41,441 bases of DNA. Source: Alphaproteobacteria bacterium. Its GTDB lineage: Bacteria; Pseudomonadota; Alphaproteobacteria; SP197. The stretch is from assembly GCA_022823765.1 (NCBI GenBank), contig JAJEHK010000328.1, positions 1 through 41,441 on the forward strand. Reading direction: 5' to 3'. Positions 7,996 through 16,285 of this stretch are shown in pieces (position 1 is the first letter of the stretch; the number at the start of each line of letters is the position of its first letter). The notes under the pieces are model-generated. The model was not told the origin of the DNA. It did not search any database and worked only from the letters and a program-made list of their open reading frames with translations. Position numbers and translations under genes: made by a program.

Positions 7996-10284
7996 ATGGA
8001 TCAACTGACGCTGTTCTTCGATTTCCTGTGGTCGTCGTTTCTCGTTCTGGCGCCCATGCTTCTCCTCGGCCTTTTCCTGGCCGGGCTGATCCATGTGTTC
8101 ATATCGCGTGAGGCCGTTCTGAAGTGGCTGAAGCAGGACAGCCTCAAGTCGGTCTCTTCCAGCGCGGCCATCGGTGTTCCCATGCCGCTCTGCAGTTGTT
8201 CGGTGGTGCCGGTCGTGGCCGAGATGCGCCGCAAGGGAGCGTCCCGATCGTCCTGCATGTCCTTCCTGATTACCGCTCCGGAGACCGGAGTGGACTCGAT
8301 TCTGGTCACCCAGGCGTTCTTCGGCTTCATTCCCGCAATCGTGAGACCCGTCGTCAGCTTCATCACGGGCGTGGTGGCGGGCATCTTCTGTATCGGGTTG
8401 ATCCGCGGTCGCGACTCGTTCGATGCGGTCGCGGAAGACGAGGACCATGATCTCCACGATCACGATCACGATCACGGTCACGGCCACTCCCACGGTCACG
8501 GTCACTCCCACAGCCATGAACCGCTTATTCCGGGTGCTGACGACTGCTATGTGAGCGGGCGCGAACTCAAGGGCTTCTTCCTGGTCTGGCTTCGCCGCCT
8601 CAGCGAGAACGTGGGGAGGATCCGGACCACGACATGGATCAAGCCGGAGTTCTACCGCGCGTACCTCGAGCCTGCCAGGGAGACGCCGTCCACGAGTTCC
8701 GAGTCGGAACGGAATCTTGGTGGCGTCACCTTCGCGACCGTCTGTCGACACATCCTGCGTTACGGCTTCGTCGACGTCGCCGACGATATCCTGTTCGCCC
8801 TGCTGGTGGGTGTCGCGCTCGGCGGCGTCATCTATCTTGCGATACCCAGCGACCTCATGGCTTACGAGTACGCGCGCTGGATCTCGTATCCCGTCATGGT
8901 CCTGGTGGGTATCCCGCTCTATATCTGCGCCTCCGCCAGCACGCCGATCGCGGCGGCCCTGGTCGCCAAGGGATTCAGTCCCGGCGCGGCGCTCATCTTC
9001 CTGATGACCGGTCCTGCCACCAACACCGGGACGATCGCCATCATCGTGAGCCAGTTCGGCGCGCGCTTTGCCTCCGTCTACGTCGGCTCCGTGGTGGCCG
9101 TGACGATGGTTCTGGGCATCGCCATCGATCTCCTCATGATCGCATTCGGGCTCTCGCTTGCCGTCAACCTGGACGCTTCCGACTCACCGGCGATCATGAT
9201 CGTCCAGTGGGGCGGCGCCATCGGGCTCATCGCGCTCATCATCTGGCGGTTCCGTGCCGGAGCGTTGAAGAGCGGATACCACGATCTGCTTTCGAACATG
9301 CGCCCGGTTTCCGTGCCGTTCAAGGCATGGTGGTCCCGCGTGACCCGCAGTGCATCGGTGACGGGGACCATCAACCCGCGCACGCCGGCCGGAAGGGCCG
9401 TCTGGCTGGCACTCGTCGCCGCATTCCTGCTGAGCGGTTTCACGGTCGTGAAGCCCGGCGAAGTCGGCTACGGACGCCTTTTCGGCGCGGTCGTGTGGAA
9501 GGACCTGCCGCCGGGCCTGCACTACCTTGCGCCCAGCCCCTTCGTCAGCGCCGACAAGTGGCCGGTCAGCGAAGTGAAATCCGTCAACAGCGGAGGCAGC
9601 TACGAGTACCTCACCGGCGATGTCAATCTCATGTCCATGTCGGTGAACGTGCAGTACCGGGTCAGCGATCCCTACTCCTATCACTATCGGACCGCGAACC
9701 CTGAACAGGCCATCGTCGACAATGTGCGCAAGGAACTCCGCAAGTTCGTGGCCGGGCGGTCCCTGGACGACCTGCTGAACGTCGAACGCGCGGCCCTGCA
9801 AACCCACATTGAAGATGTCTTCGAGGATCGTGTTCCGGGCGGCGACAACGAAGTGCTCGACACCATCGAACTCGTCAAGGTGAACCTGCTTTCCGCGAAG
9901 CCCATCGATGCAACGATGAGCGCCTTCAGGGAGGTCTCGAGCTCCCAGGACGACAGGGAACGCATCATCGTCAATGCCCAGCGCCTGCTGGTCATGGTGA
10001 TACCCCGGGCGCATGGCAATGCGGCCTACGAACTCGAGCAGGCCAAAGGGGAAGCGGCAAGGAGGACGATCACCTCCGGGGCGGAGAGCGAAGCCATTCG
10101 CCTGATCGCCGGCGTGGTTCGCCTGACACCCGAAGTCCTTCGCAACATGCTCTGGAGGGAGAAGCTGGAGGTCTCTCTCGCCGGCAGGAGCAAGATCATC
10201 GTCCCGAGCGAGGAAACCCTGAACAGGGTAGCCTTGTGGAAATCATCGAACGGCGGCGCCATGCCCATGGCGCCCCACCACTGA
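7996..10284 (+). CDS. SO_0444/ArsP-type metal permease fused to HflK-like SPFH (band 7) domain
   Basis: The product has 762 residues and two parts. Residues 1-415 form a permease of the ArsP_1/DUF318 fold, closest to SO_0444-type Cu/Zn efflux proteins. It has PMPLCSCSVVPV (63-73), a His/Asp-rich cytoplasmic loop (151-174), a second core motif CASASTPIAAA (311-321) and TGPATNTGT (338-346). Residues about 465-482 are another membrane helix, followed by a full HflK-like SPFH domain (about 483-700: VVKPGEVGYGRLFG, LPPGLHYLAP, NVQYRVSDP) and a C-terminal tail rich in charged residues. Permeases of this family usually stop near 400-450 residues. The frame is continuous with no sign of a fused assembly error. 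I infer metal transport organised on a membrane scaffold. Confidence 0.88.
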   Translation: MDQLTLFFDFLWSSFLVLAPMLLLGLFLAGLIHVFISREAVLKWLKQDSLKSVSSSAAIGVPMPLCSCSVVPVVAEMRRKGASRSSCMSFLITAPETGVDSILVTQAFFGFIPAIVRPVVSFITGVVAGIFCIGLIRGRDSFDAVAEDEDHDLHDHDHDHGHGHSHGHGHSHSHEPLIPGADDCYVSGRELKGFFLVWLRRLSENVGRIRTTTWIKPEFYRAYLEPARETPSTSSESERNLGGVTFATVCRHILRYGFVDVADDILFALLVGVALGGVIYLAIPSDLMAYEYARWISYPVMVLVGIPLYICASASTPIAAALVAKGFSPGAALIFLMTGPATNTGTIAIIVSQFGARFASVYVGSVVAVTMVLGIAIDLLMIAFGLSLAVNLDASDSPAIMIVQWGGAIGLIALIIWRFRAGALKSGYHDLLSNMRPVSVPFKAWWSRVTRSASVTGTINPRTPAGRAVWLALVAAFLLSGFTVVKPGEVGYGRLFGAVVWKDLPPGLHYLAPSPFVSADKWPVSEVKSVNSGGSYEYLTGDVNLMSMSVNVQYRVSDPYSYHYRTANPEQAIVDNVRKELRKFVAGRSLDDLLNVERAALQTHIEDVFEDRVPGGDNEVLDTIELVKVNLLSAKPIDATMSAFREVSSSQDDRERIIVNAQRLLVMVIPRAHGNAAYELEQAKGEAARRTITSGAESEAIRLIAGVVRLTPEVLRNMLWREKLEVSLAGRSKIIVPSEETLNRVALWKSSNGGAMPMAPHH
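8446..8517 (+). repeat. His/Asp/Gly codon repeat inside the permease loop
   Basis: Short tandem GATCAC and GGTCAC/CCACTC units encode a run of alternating His with Asp, Gly and Ser, residues 151-174 of the permease-SPFH fusion. Such loops bind divalent metals such as zinc, copper, nickel or cobalt. The repetitive DNA could vary in length by slippage. Confidence 0.8.
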
Positions 10285-10294
10285 GACGATCACC

Positions 10295-10320
10295 CGGGCG
10301 CCTCCGTGGAGACGCGCCCG
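10295..10320 (+). other. Strong intercistronic hairpin between permease-SPFH and HflC-like genes
   Basis: CGGGCGC (10295-10301) pairs with GCGCCCG (10314-10320), extended inside by CTC/GAG with a 4-nt loop and a 2-nt bulge. It starts 11 nt after the permease stop, and the next gene's AGGAG follows about 12 nt later. With no T run it looks like an mRNA-processing or stability element, not a full terminator. Confidence 0.45.
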
Positions 10321-10345
10321 CTACCGGAGCCGTAGGAGACTCGCC

Positions 10346-11245
10346 ATGACCAGAGGCAAACGGATTGCAGCCGTCATCGCAGTCCTGCTACTCGCCATCC
10401 TTGCCTGGGACAGCATCTACACCATTGATGAATCGCAGCAGGGCGTCCTCACCAATTTCGGCAAGATTGCAGCACCGGTGAAGGAACCGGGCCTGCATTT
10501 CAAGTTCCCCTGGCCCGTCTCGAAGGTCTACAAGGTTGACCGGCGCATCCATCCGCTCACGAACCTCAGTCAGGAGCTCATTACCGAGGACCAGAAGAAC
10601 GTCCTGGTCGACGGCTACCTGTTGTGGCGCGTCACGGACCCGATTCGCTACGTGGAATCGATCAGAACCGAGGCCAGGGCCGTCGAGCGGCTCAGCGATC
10701 TCTATCGATCAAGCGCCGGAATCGTGGTCAGCAACAAGCCCCGTGAAGTGTTCGTGAGCCTCGGCCTGGAACATCGGGACGTCTCCCTGATCTCCGGCGA
10801 GGTCCTTGATCTCGTCAAGCCGATTGCCGGGGACTATGGCATAGACGTCATGAAGATCGGCATCGTCGAGTACACCCTGCCGGCGGAAAACCGTCCCAGT
10901 GTCATTCAGCGGATGATCTCCGAACGCGCCCGAATTGCCGCACGTTACCGCAGCGAGGGAGAGGAAGCGGCCATACGCATCGAGGCCTATGCCATCCACG
11001 AGCACGAAAAGCTCATGGCCACCGCCCATGCCGAAGCCACCACCATTCTCGGAGAAGCCGAAGCCGAGGCGATGACCACGCTGGCCGCCGCGTACAGTGA
11101 AGACCCTGAATTCTACAAGTTCATCCGGGCACTCGACAGCTACGATGCGATCATCGACAAGAACACGACGCTGATACTCCCCGCCGACAGCGAACTGTTC
11201 AGGTATCTTGACGGCGACGGGATGTTGCCACCGGCACCGGAGTAG
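10346..11245 (+). CDS. HflC-like SPFH/band 7 membrane protein
   Basis: The product of 299 residues has one N-terminal membrane helix (about 7-22), an SPFH domain beginning ESQQGVLTNFGKI, and the HflC-type PGLHFKFPW. The closing pattern EDPEFYKFIRALDSYD followed by SELFRYL is a close match to the C-terminal part of E. coli HflC, with an Ala/Glu-rich coiled coil before it. HflC normally pairs with HflK in a dome around the FtsH protease. Here the partners are an HflK-like protein 12 bp downstream and the SPFH part of the permease fusion upstream; no ftsH is present. AGGAG precedes the ATG. A separate housekeeping hflKC may exist elsewhere. Confidence 0.88.
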   Translation: MTRGKRIAAVIAVLLLAILAWDSIYTIDESQQGVLTNFGKIAAPVKEPGLHFKFPWPVSKVYKVDRRIHPLTNLSQELITEDQKNVLVDGYLLWRVTDPIRYVESIRTEARAVERLSDLYRSSAGIVVSNKPREVFVSLGLEHRDVSLISGEVLDLVKPIAGDYGIDVMKIGIVEYTLPAENRPSVIQRMISERARIAARYRSEGEEAAIRIEAYAIHEHEKLMATAHAEATTILGEAEAEAMTTLAAAYSEDPEFYKFIRALDSYDAIIDKNTTLILPADSELFRYLDGDGMLPPAPE

Positions 11246-11257
11246 CGGTTCGAACTC

Positions 11258-12646
11258 ATGTCTGACACCTCTGCCGAACAACTCCCCTGGAGCACGCGCC
11301 TCATCTACTCAAGCTTTGACTGGGTGCGTGAACGCCGTCTGCTTCTGTCCCTGTCACTCGTGATCCTTGTTGTGTTCGTCGTGCTGGCCAACGGCCTCTA
11401 CGTCGTGAAAAAGGAGGAGCAGGCGGTCGTCACGCGTTTCGGCAAGGTGGTGGAGACCGACGTCCAGCCCGGCCTTCACTACGTGTTCCCGCTGATTGAA
11501 CAGGCCCACGTGCGGAAAGTCATGCGCGTGACCCGGCGAAACGTGGCAACTCAGGATGCGGACGGTAATGTCTATTTTTCGATCCTTTCGGGCGACACCA
11601 ACCTCTTCGAGGTGGATGTGGCGCTGCAGTACAGGATCGGGAATCTGAGGAACTATCTCTACGCGACTGCCGACCCGCATGCTGTGCTCGCTCTCGTCGT
11701 GCGCGAACGCCTGGTCGGCAACATGAGCAACAGCTTCATCGATCTCATATTCACCAACAACCGCGACATCATTCAAAGGCGTCTGTTCGAGGAAACCGAG
11801 GACTTTCTGGACGCCAACGACATCGGCGTCGAGTTGCTGGCGCTCAATATCGTGGGCCTGCGCCCCATCGATGAAACCGTGGCCGCTTTCCGCGATGTGA
11901 GCGATGCCATCGCCGAGAGCATCGAGACCGTGAGCGAGGCCAACAAGCGGGCGGAACGGCTCCTGGCCCGCAGCAGGGGCCAGGCTGAAGCAGTGGTGCT
12001 GAACGCCCGGGCCAGGGCGAGAGAACGCCGGGTGCAGTCCGCGAGCAGCGCGCAGGCCTTTCTGGACCTGCTGGACGCCTATCGAAACGAGCCCTCCTCG
12101 GTATCCACGACACGCTACTGGCAGAGAATGCGTGAAGTCTTCCGGGAGGCGACCCTGGCAAAGGTCAATCCGGACGACACCTCGACCATCGACATCAACA
12201 TGATCGAGAGTTTCGTGCCTGGTGTTGGCAAATTGCCCGCCGTGACCGCAGCCGCTGCGGCGCCCCTGGGGAGCATCGCCGGCGCCGCGTCCTCGATCAC
12301 GCTCGCAAGCGAGAGAGGAGCACACGGTCTCGAGGCGGTGCAGTCGGATCGTTTCCTCCTGGACGGACGGTTCCATTCTCCCATGAGCGAGCGCCATCAT
12401 CTTGGCGCTGCCGAACTGCGTTCCCTGATCTTCGACGATCTTTCCATCTTCTCTCATCGCCATGTCGCACCGACACCTGTCTGGACTGCGGTGGAGCAGA
12501 CCGAACAGCCGATGGTCGAGTCGACGGTCATCGACACGAGCGAAGAGGTCCAGAAGGGGCGGGAAACCTCGACGGCGACGACAACCGACTCATCGGAAGG
12601 GCAACACGCGTCGGCAGAAGAGAAACAAGATGGCGGCAACCATTAG
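11258..12646 (+). CDS. HflK-like SPFH/band 7 membrane protein with long C-terminal extension
   Basis: The product of 462 residues has a membrane helix at about 28-48, then an SPFH domain (KKEEQAVVTRFGKV, VQPGLHYVFP, VALQYRIGN) and a charged coiled coil. TRYWQRMREVF and an ending near DTSTIDINMIESF match the HflK family. Beyond about residue 320 there are roughly 140 extra residues with Ala-rich, then His- and Glu/Thr-rich low-complexity sequence, not seen in classic HflK (about 420 residues). It starts 12 bp after the HflC-like gene, so the two are probably co-translated as partners. Its end overlaps the next gene by 17 bp. The role of the tail is unknown. Confidence 0.85.
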   Translation: MSDTSAEQLPWSTRLIYSSFDWVRERRLLLSLSLVILVVFVVLANGLYVVKKEEQAVVTRFGKVVETDVQPGLHYVFPLIEQAHVRKVMRVTRRNVATQDADGNVYFSILSGDTNLFEVDVALQYRIGNLRNYLYATADPHAVLALVVRERLVGNMSNSFIDLIFTNNRDIIQRRLFEETEDFLDANDIGVELLALNIVGLRPIDETVAAFRDVSDAIAESIETVSEANKRAERLLARSRGQAEAVVLNARARARERRVQSASSAQAFLDLLDAYRNEPSSVSTTRYWQRMREVFREATLAKVNPDDTSTIDINMIESFVPGVGKLPAVTAAAAAPLGSIAGAASSITLASERGAHGLEAVQSDRFLLDGRFHSPMSERHHLGAAELRSLIFDDLSIFSHRHVAPTPVWTAVEQTEQPMVESTVIDTSEEVQKGRETSTATTTDSSEGQHASAEEKQDGGNH

Positions 12647-13811
12647 CCGTGTTGCCGCCCTCTTCATTGTGCTGACGGCGAGAGCCGCCTTCGACGCGTC
12701 GGCAGCGGCGCCGGGCGTCACCGAGAACTCCATCGTCTTCGGACAGAGCGGTTGCTTCAGCGGCTCCTGCGGGTATGCGGGCAACCAGTACCGCGGTGGC
12801 ATACTGACCGCGTTCCATGAATCCAACAGCGCCGGCGGCATCAACGGCAGGCAACTGGTACTCCTGGCGCTGGACGACGGCTACGATCCGGACCGGGCGG
12901 CAGCCAACGCGGACAGGTTCGTCGCCGACGACGAAGTGTTTGCCGTCGTGGGCGGTGTCGGCACGCCGACGACGGAACGCATGGCATCTATCTTCAGGGA
13001 GGAGATGATCCCCTTCGTCGGCCACCTCACGGGGGCCGAGTTCCTGAGAGAAGTCCGCAGGTATCCCAACGTGGTGAACCTGCGCGCCGGGTATTCCGAG
13101 GAAACAAGGCGCCTGGTCGAGCACTTCGTCGAGAACCTGAATGCCCGCCGGTTCGGTATCATTCATCAGGACGACTCGTTCGGTCGCACCGTGATCACCA
13201 GCTACGAGGATGCCTTGAGAGCCTTCGATCTCTCGATCCTTGCCAAGGCGGCCTATTCGCGGCACTCCCACGCCGTGCACTCGACCGTGTTCGTCATGGA
13301 AAAGGCGGATCTGGACGTCGTGTTGCTGGCCACGACTCTCGGGCCGGCCGCCGAGGTGATCAACACGTCGCGATCCCTTGGCAACGACTATGCCTTCGGC
13401 CTCCTGTCCTTTGTGGACACCGGGCTCCTCGAGGCATCGCTGGACTTCTCGGACGAACGGATCTTCCTGACCAGAGTCATCCCGGACTTCGCCAACGAGA
13501 GCAACGCGTTGGTGAGACGTTTCCGTCTCGCCCTCGACGACTACCGGAACACCGATCCGGAGGTCGTGGAGGATGTCGTGAGCCTGTTCAGCCTGGAAGG
13601 CTACATCGTGGGTCGATTCATCGTCGAAGTTCTCAAGCGCATGCCGAACGAAATGAGTCGGGAGGTCTTTCTGACAACGGCACTGTCGCGGGATCCCGTC
13701 CATATCGACGACTGGGTCATCGCCTTCGACGAGGGCAGCAATGCCGGTTCGGACTACGTGCGAATCGTCGATCTTTCCGGCTACTATTCTGAAAGGGAGG
13801 CCGCCGAGTGA
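12630..13811 (+). CDS. Periplasmic binding protein, type 1 (Leu/Ile/Val-like, Peripla_BP_6)
   Basis: The product of 393 residues has an N-terminal signal peptide (to about residue 26, SAAAPG) and a branched-chain amino acid receptor fold: NSIVFGQSGCFSG, GGINGRQLVLLALDDGYDP, VFAVVGGVGTPTT and a second lobe with SLFSLEGYIVGRF. Proteins of this type normally feed LivHMGF or act as ligand sensors, but no such transporter genes are nearby. No lipobox is visible. I chose the ATG at 12630, which places the signal peptide at the N-terminus; the frame is open farther upstream inside the HflK-like gene. Its stop overlaps the next start (GTGA). The ligand is unknown. Confidence 0.82.
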   Translation: MAATISRVAALFIVLTARAAFDASAAAPGVTENSIVFGQSGCFSGSCGYAGNQYRGGILTAFHESNSAGGINGRQLVLLALDDGYDPDRAAANADRFVADDEVFAVVGGVGTPTTERMASIFREEMIPFVGHLTGAEFLREVRRYPNVVNLRAGYSEETRRLVEHFVENLNARRFGIIHQDDSFGRTVITSYEDALRAFDLSILAKAAYSRHSHAVHSTVFVMEKADLDVVLLATTLGPAAEVINTSRSLGNDYAFGLLSFVDTGLLEASLDFSDERIFLTRVIPDFANESNALVRRFRLALDDYRNTDPEVVEDVVSLFSLEGYIVGRFIVEVLKRMPNEMSREVFLTTALSRDPVHIDDWVIAFDEGSNAGSDYVRIVDLSGYYSEREAAE

Positions 13812-14296
13812 AGAAACTCCATGACTTTTCCCTTGAAGAGACCGGCCAGGAGTGGCTCCGGGAGGGATACAAGGTCGTTGCGATGCGCCGCAACGTCATG
13901 TTCCGGATGCTCCTCGAGTCGGTTCGTCTTCTCCTCTTCGGCAATGCCGGAGGCGCTGCCCTCATTATCGGTTTCATGAGCGCCACCACGGGTGAGAACG
14001 AGGGGGCCTTCCACTGGTTTGCGCTTGCGACGGTGCTGGTCTTCGGTCTGGGCACGCTGACATCGGCGCTGAGCATGATTCTCGTCACCCTGGTTTCCAT
14101 CAAGGAGGCACACGGTGCCGAAACCGCCCTGAAACGTTTCGCCGACGGCGACGACAACAATTTCCAGGTCATGTTCAATATCGAAGGCCAGACCTGGCGC
14201 CTTGCCGACTGGAGCACGCTCACCGGTATCGTCAGCGCCGCTACCTTCATCGTGGGCGGATTGGCCGGTGTCGCGCTGCTGGTGGTGTTCTTCTGA
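13808..14296 (+). CDS. Small three-helix membrane protein, function unknown
   Basis: The product of 162 residues was not recognised as a known family. It has a charged N-terminus of about 35 residues, three hydrophobic segments (about 46-58, 68-97 and 137-161), and a polar loop between helices 2 and 3 (about 98-135) containing GADDN-like acidic residues and EGQTWRLADW. The GTG start overlaps the stop of the periplasmic binding protein gene, so the two are translationally coupled and likely act together, for example as a receptor and membrane anchor. That role is inferred from coupling alone. The gene ends in a hairpin at 14295-14314. Confidence 0.7.
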   Translation: MKKLHDFSLEETGQEWLREGYKVVAMRRNVMFRMLLESVRLLLFGNAGGAALIIGFMSATTGENEGAFHWFALATVLVFGLGTLTSALSMILVTLVSIKEAHGAETALKRFADGDDNNFQVMFNIEGQTWRLADWSTLTGIVSAATFIVGGLAGVALLVVFF

Positions 14297-14314
14297 AGAC
14301 CTCCACCGGTCTTC
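14295..14314 (+). terminator. Terminator-like hairpin after the three-helix protein gene
   Basis: GAAGACC (14295-14301) pairs perfectly with GGTCTTC (14308-14314) over a 6-nt loop. It begins within the stop codon of the preceding gene, and no T run follows. It marks the end of the SPFH part of the cluster before the 261-bp gap to znuC. Confidence 0.4.
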
Positions 14315-14476
14315 CGATTCGGATGCATGCCGCACCCGATCAGCCCAAGACTGGAAGCGTTGCGGCATTCTCCCCGACCGCAGCTTCGGATGGCTTTCCC
14401 GAGCATGAGTCCGGCCCGGCGCGCCGTGTCCTGATGGAGACGAACTGGCCGGTTCGGCAGTCTCCGATCGGGTCAT

Positions 14477-14490
14477 CCCCTCGGGAGGGG
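14477..14490 (+). other. Palindrome over the putative leader ribosome site before znuC
   Basis: CCCCTCGGGAGGGG can fold as a 5-bp stem with a CGGG loop. Its right arm, GGGAGGGG, is also the only strong ribosome-binding-like sequence ahead of znuC, and sits before an ATG at 14497. It could act as a switch on translation or as an operator. Confidence 0.35.
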
Positions 14491-14496
14491 CCACCA

Positions 14497-14568
14497 ATGA
14501 ACGAAGTAGCAGGTCCTGTCGGGCCGCGGAATCCACCTGGCTCCGGGTGCGCGAACGATGGCCGGTGA
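14497..14568 (+). CDS. Possible 23-residue leader peptide overlapping znuC
   Basis: An ATG 6 nt after GGGAGGGG opens a 23-codon frame rich in Gly and Pro that ends in TGA 8 nt inside znuC. The znuC start itself has only a weak ribosome site, so translation may be coupled through this small frame. There is no family match, and it may be chance. Confidence 0.25.
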   Translation: MNEVAGPVGPRNPPGSGCANDGR

Positions 14569-15361
14569 CGTCTCACGGACACGACCGCTGATCGAGGCGC
14601 GGGGCGTAAGCGTGAATTTCGGGCGGCGCAATGTGCTGGACAAGGTGGACATTGCCGTCCATGCCGGGGAAATCGTGACCCTGGTCGGTCTCAACGGTGC
14701 GGGCAAGTCAACGCTGATACGCGTGTTGTTCGGTATCGTCCGTCCCGACCTCGGCACGGTCGCGCGAACCCCGGGACTGCGCATCGGCTATTCGCCCCAG
14801 CACGTACACCGCGATCCGATTCTTCCGATGACCGTCCGCGGATTCCTCACTCTGGGCGCGCCGGCGCCACGTGACAGACTCGAGAACGTGCTCTCTGAAG
14901 TCGGCGCCGGCGCGATTCTCAACCACCCCCTGTCCGAAGTTTCAGGTGGAGAGCTTCATCGCGTGCTTCTTGCGCGAGCCCTGTTGCGCGAGCCCGGCCT
15001 GCTCGTGCTCGACGAACCGCTTGCGGGAGTCGATGTTGCCAGCCAGGGCGAACTCTACCAGTTGATCGCGACCATTCGGGACCGCTATGGCTGCGGTGTG
15101 CTTCTCGTCTCGCACGATCTGCACATGGTCATGGCCGCAACGGACACCGTGGTATGCCTCAACCGGCATGTGTGCTGCACCGGCCATCCGAGAACGATCA
15201 CGCGCCACCCGGAATTCGTCTCCCTGTTCGGACCGCATGTGGCGAACGCGATTGCGGTCTACCCGCACCGGCACGACCATCGCCATGACGAGCATGGCAA
15301 TCCGGTGCCGATCGATGGCGACGGTCCGACAGGGCCTGACACGTTCGGCGGACGGCGATGA
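14558..15361 (+). CDS. znuC: ZnuC-like metal ABC transporter ATP-binding protein
   Basis: The product of 267 residues energises the zinc importer. It has Walker A GLNGAGKST, a Q-loop in GYSPQH, the signature VSGGELHRV, Walker B LLVLDEPLAGVD and the switch His in SHDLHMV. The C-terminal tail is His-rich (YPHRHDHRHDEHG), typical of zinc ATPases and possibly a metal sensor. Its stop overlaps the znuB start (ATGA). It is separated by 261 bp from the SPFH block, so it may have its own promoter, though none is obvious. Confidence 0.93.
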   Translation: MAGDVSRTRPLIEARGVSVNFGRRNVLDKVDIAVHAGEIVTLVGLNGAGKSTLIRVLFGIVRPDLGTVARTPGLRIGYSPQHVHRDPILPMTVRGFLTLGAPAPRDRLENVLSEVGAGAILNHPLSEVSGGELHRVLLARALLREPGLLVLDEPLAGVDVASQGELYQLIATIRDRYGCGVLLVSHDLHMVMAATDTVVCLNRHVCCTGHPRTITRHPEFVSLFGPHVANAIAVYPHRHDHRHDEHGNPVPIDGDGPTGPDTFGGRR

Positions 15362-16164
15362 CGGAAGATTTCGTTCTGCGCGCGCTCGCGGGCGGAATCG
15401 GCGCGGCGCTCGCGGCGGGCCCCGTCGGCTGCTTTGTCATCTGGAGACGCATGGCCTACTTCGGCACGGCGCTTGCCCATGCGGTGCTTCTCGGAATCGC
15501 TCTGGGCTTTCTCCTGGAACTGGAGCCGTTCGCCGGGGTCTTCGCCATGTGCTTCATCCTCGCGGGATGCCTGATTCTTCTGGAACGCCAGCGTCTCGTT
15601 TCTCTCGACGCCCTGCTCGGGGTGCTGGCCCACGCGGTGTTCGCGGCGGGCCTCGTCGTCATCGCGTTCATGGAACGCCTGAGGGTCGACCTTGTCGGCT
15701 ACCTCTTCGGCGACATCCTCTCCGTCGGCGCGGTCGACCTGTGGCTCATCTACACCACCGCGGCCGTTTCGATAGCCGCGCTTGTCTGGCAGTGGCGCAA
15801 CCTTCTCTCCGTGACCGTCAACCGGGACCTCGCCGCAGTGGAGGGAGTGCCCGTGGAACGCGTGCGGTTCCTGCTCCTGCTCCTGCTCGCCGGAGTGATC
15901 GCGGTGGGGATGAAGATCGTCGGAATGCTTCTCGTCGTGGCGCTGGTGATCATTCCCGCCGCCGCTGCGCGCCGCGTGTCGGCAACACCCGAACAGATGG
16001 CCGTTGCATCATCGATCATCGGAATCGTCGCGGTCGTCGCTGGTCTCTTCGGTTCGCTGGAGTGGGACGTTCCGGCCGGGCCGGCCATCGTGCTCGTCGC
16101 AAGCCTGGCCTTCGCCGCGAGCCTGCTCATCCCGAGCCGCAGCCGGCAGGGCCGCGAAGACTGA
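15358..16164 (+). CDS. znuB: ZnuB-like metal ABC transporter permease
   Basis: The product of 268 residues is a hydrophobic ABC-3 family inner-membrane protein forming the metal channel. It shows the family start with GPVGCFVIWRRMAYFG, then LAHAVLLGIALG, DILSV, VEGVPVERVRF, and the coupling region MKIVGMLLVVALVIIPAAAA. Seven to eight helices are apparent. It pairs with the overlapping znuC and presumably with the znuA-like protein at 6866-7858. It is followed 121 bp later by sodC on the same strand. Confidence 0.93.
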   Translation: MTEDFVLRALAGGIGAALAAGPVGCFVIWRRMAYFGTALAHAVLLGIALGFLLELEPFAGVFAMCFILAGCLILLERQRLVSLDALLGVLAHAVFAAGLVVIAFMERLRVDLVGYLFGDILSVGAVDLWLIYTTAAVSIAALVWQWRNLLSVTVNRDLAAVEGVPVERVRFLLLLLLAGVIAVGMKIVGMLLVVALVIIPAAAARRVSATPEQMAVASSIIGIVAVVAGLFGSLEWDVPAGPAIVLVASLAFAASLLIPSRSRQGRED

Positions 16165-16222
16165 TTCCCGGAACGCCCGTTGCAGGCGGCGGCCGTCCCG
16201 TCCGTTCCCCGGCGAACGTTCC

Positions 16223-16251
16223 TTGCCGGATGGTGACGGACAGGGCATAAC
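16223..16251 (+). promoter_or_regulatory. Candidate sodC promoter
   Basis: TTGCCG (16223-16228) and CATAAC (16246-16251) are 17 bp apart in the 121-bp gap before sodC. The -10 match is moderate. Confidence 0.3.
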
Positions 16252-16285
16252 CGGTCGGAACTGTCATCTTCGGGACATCAGGATC

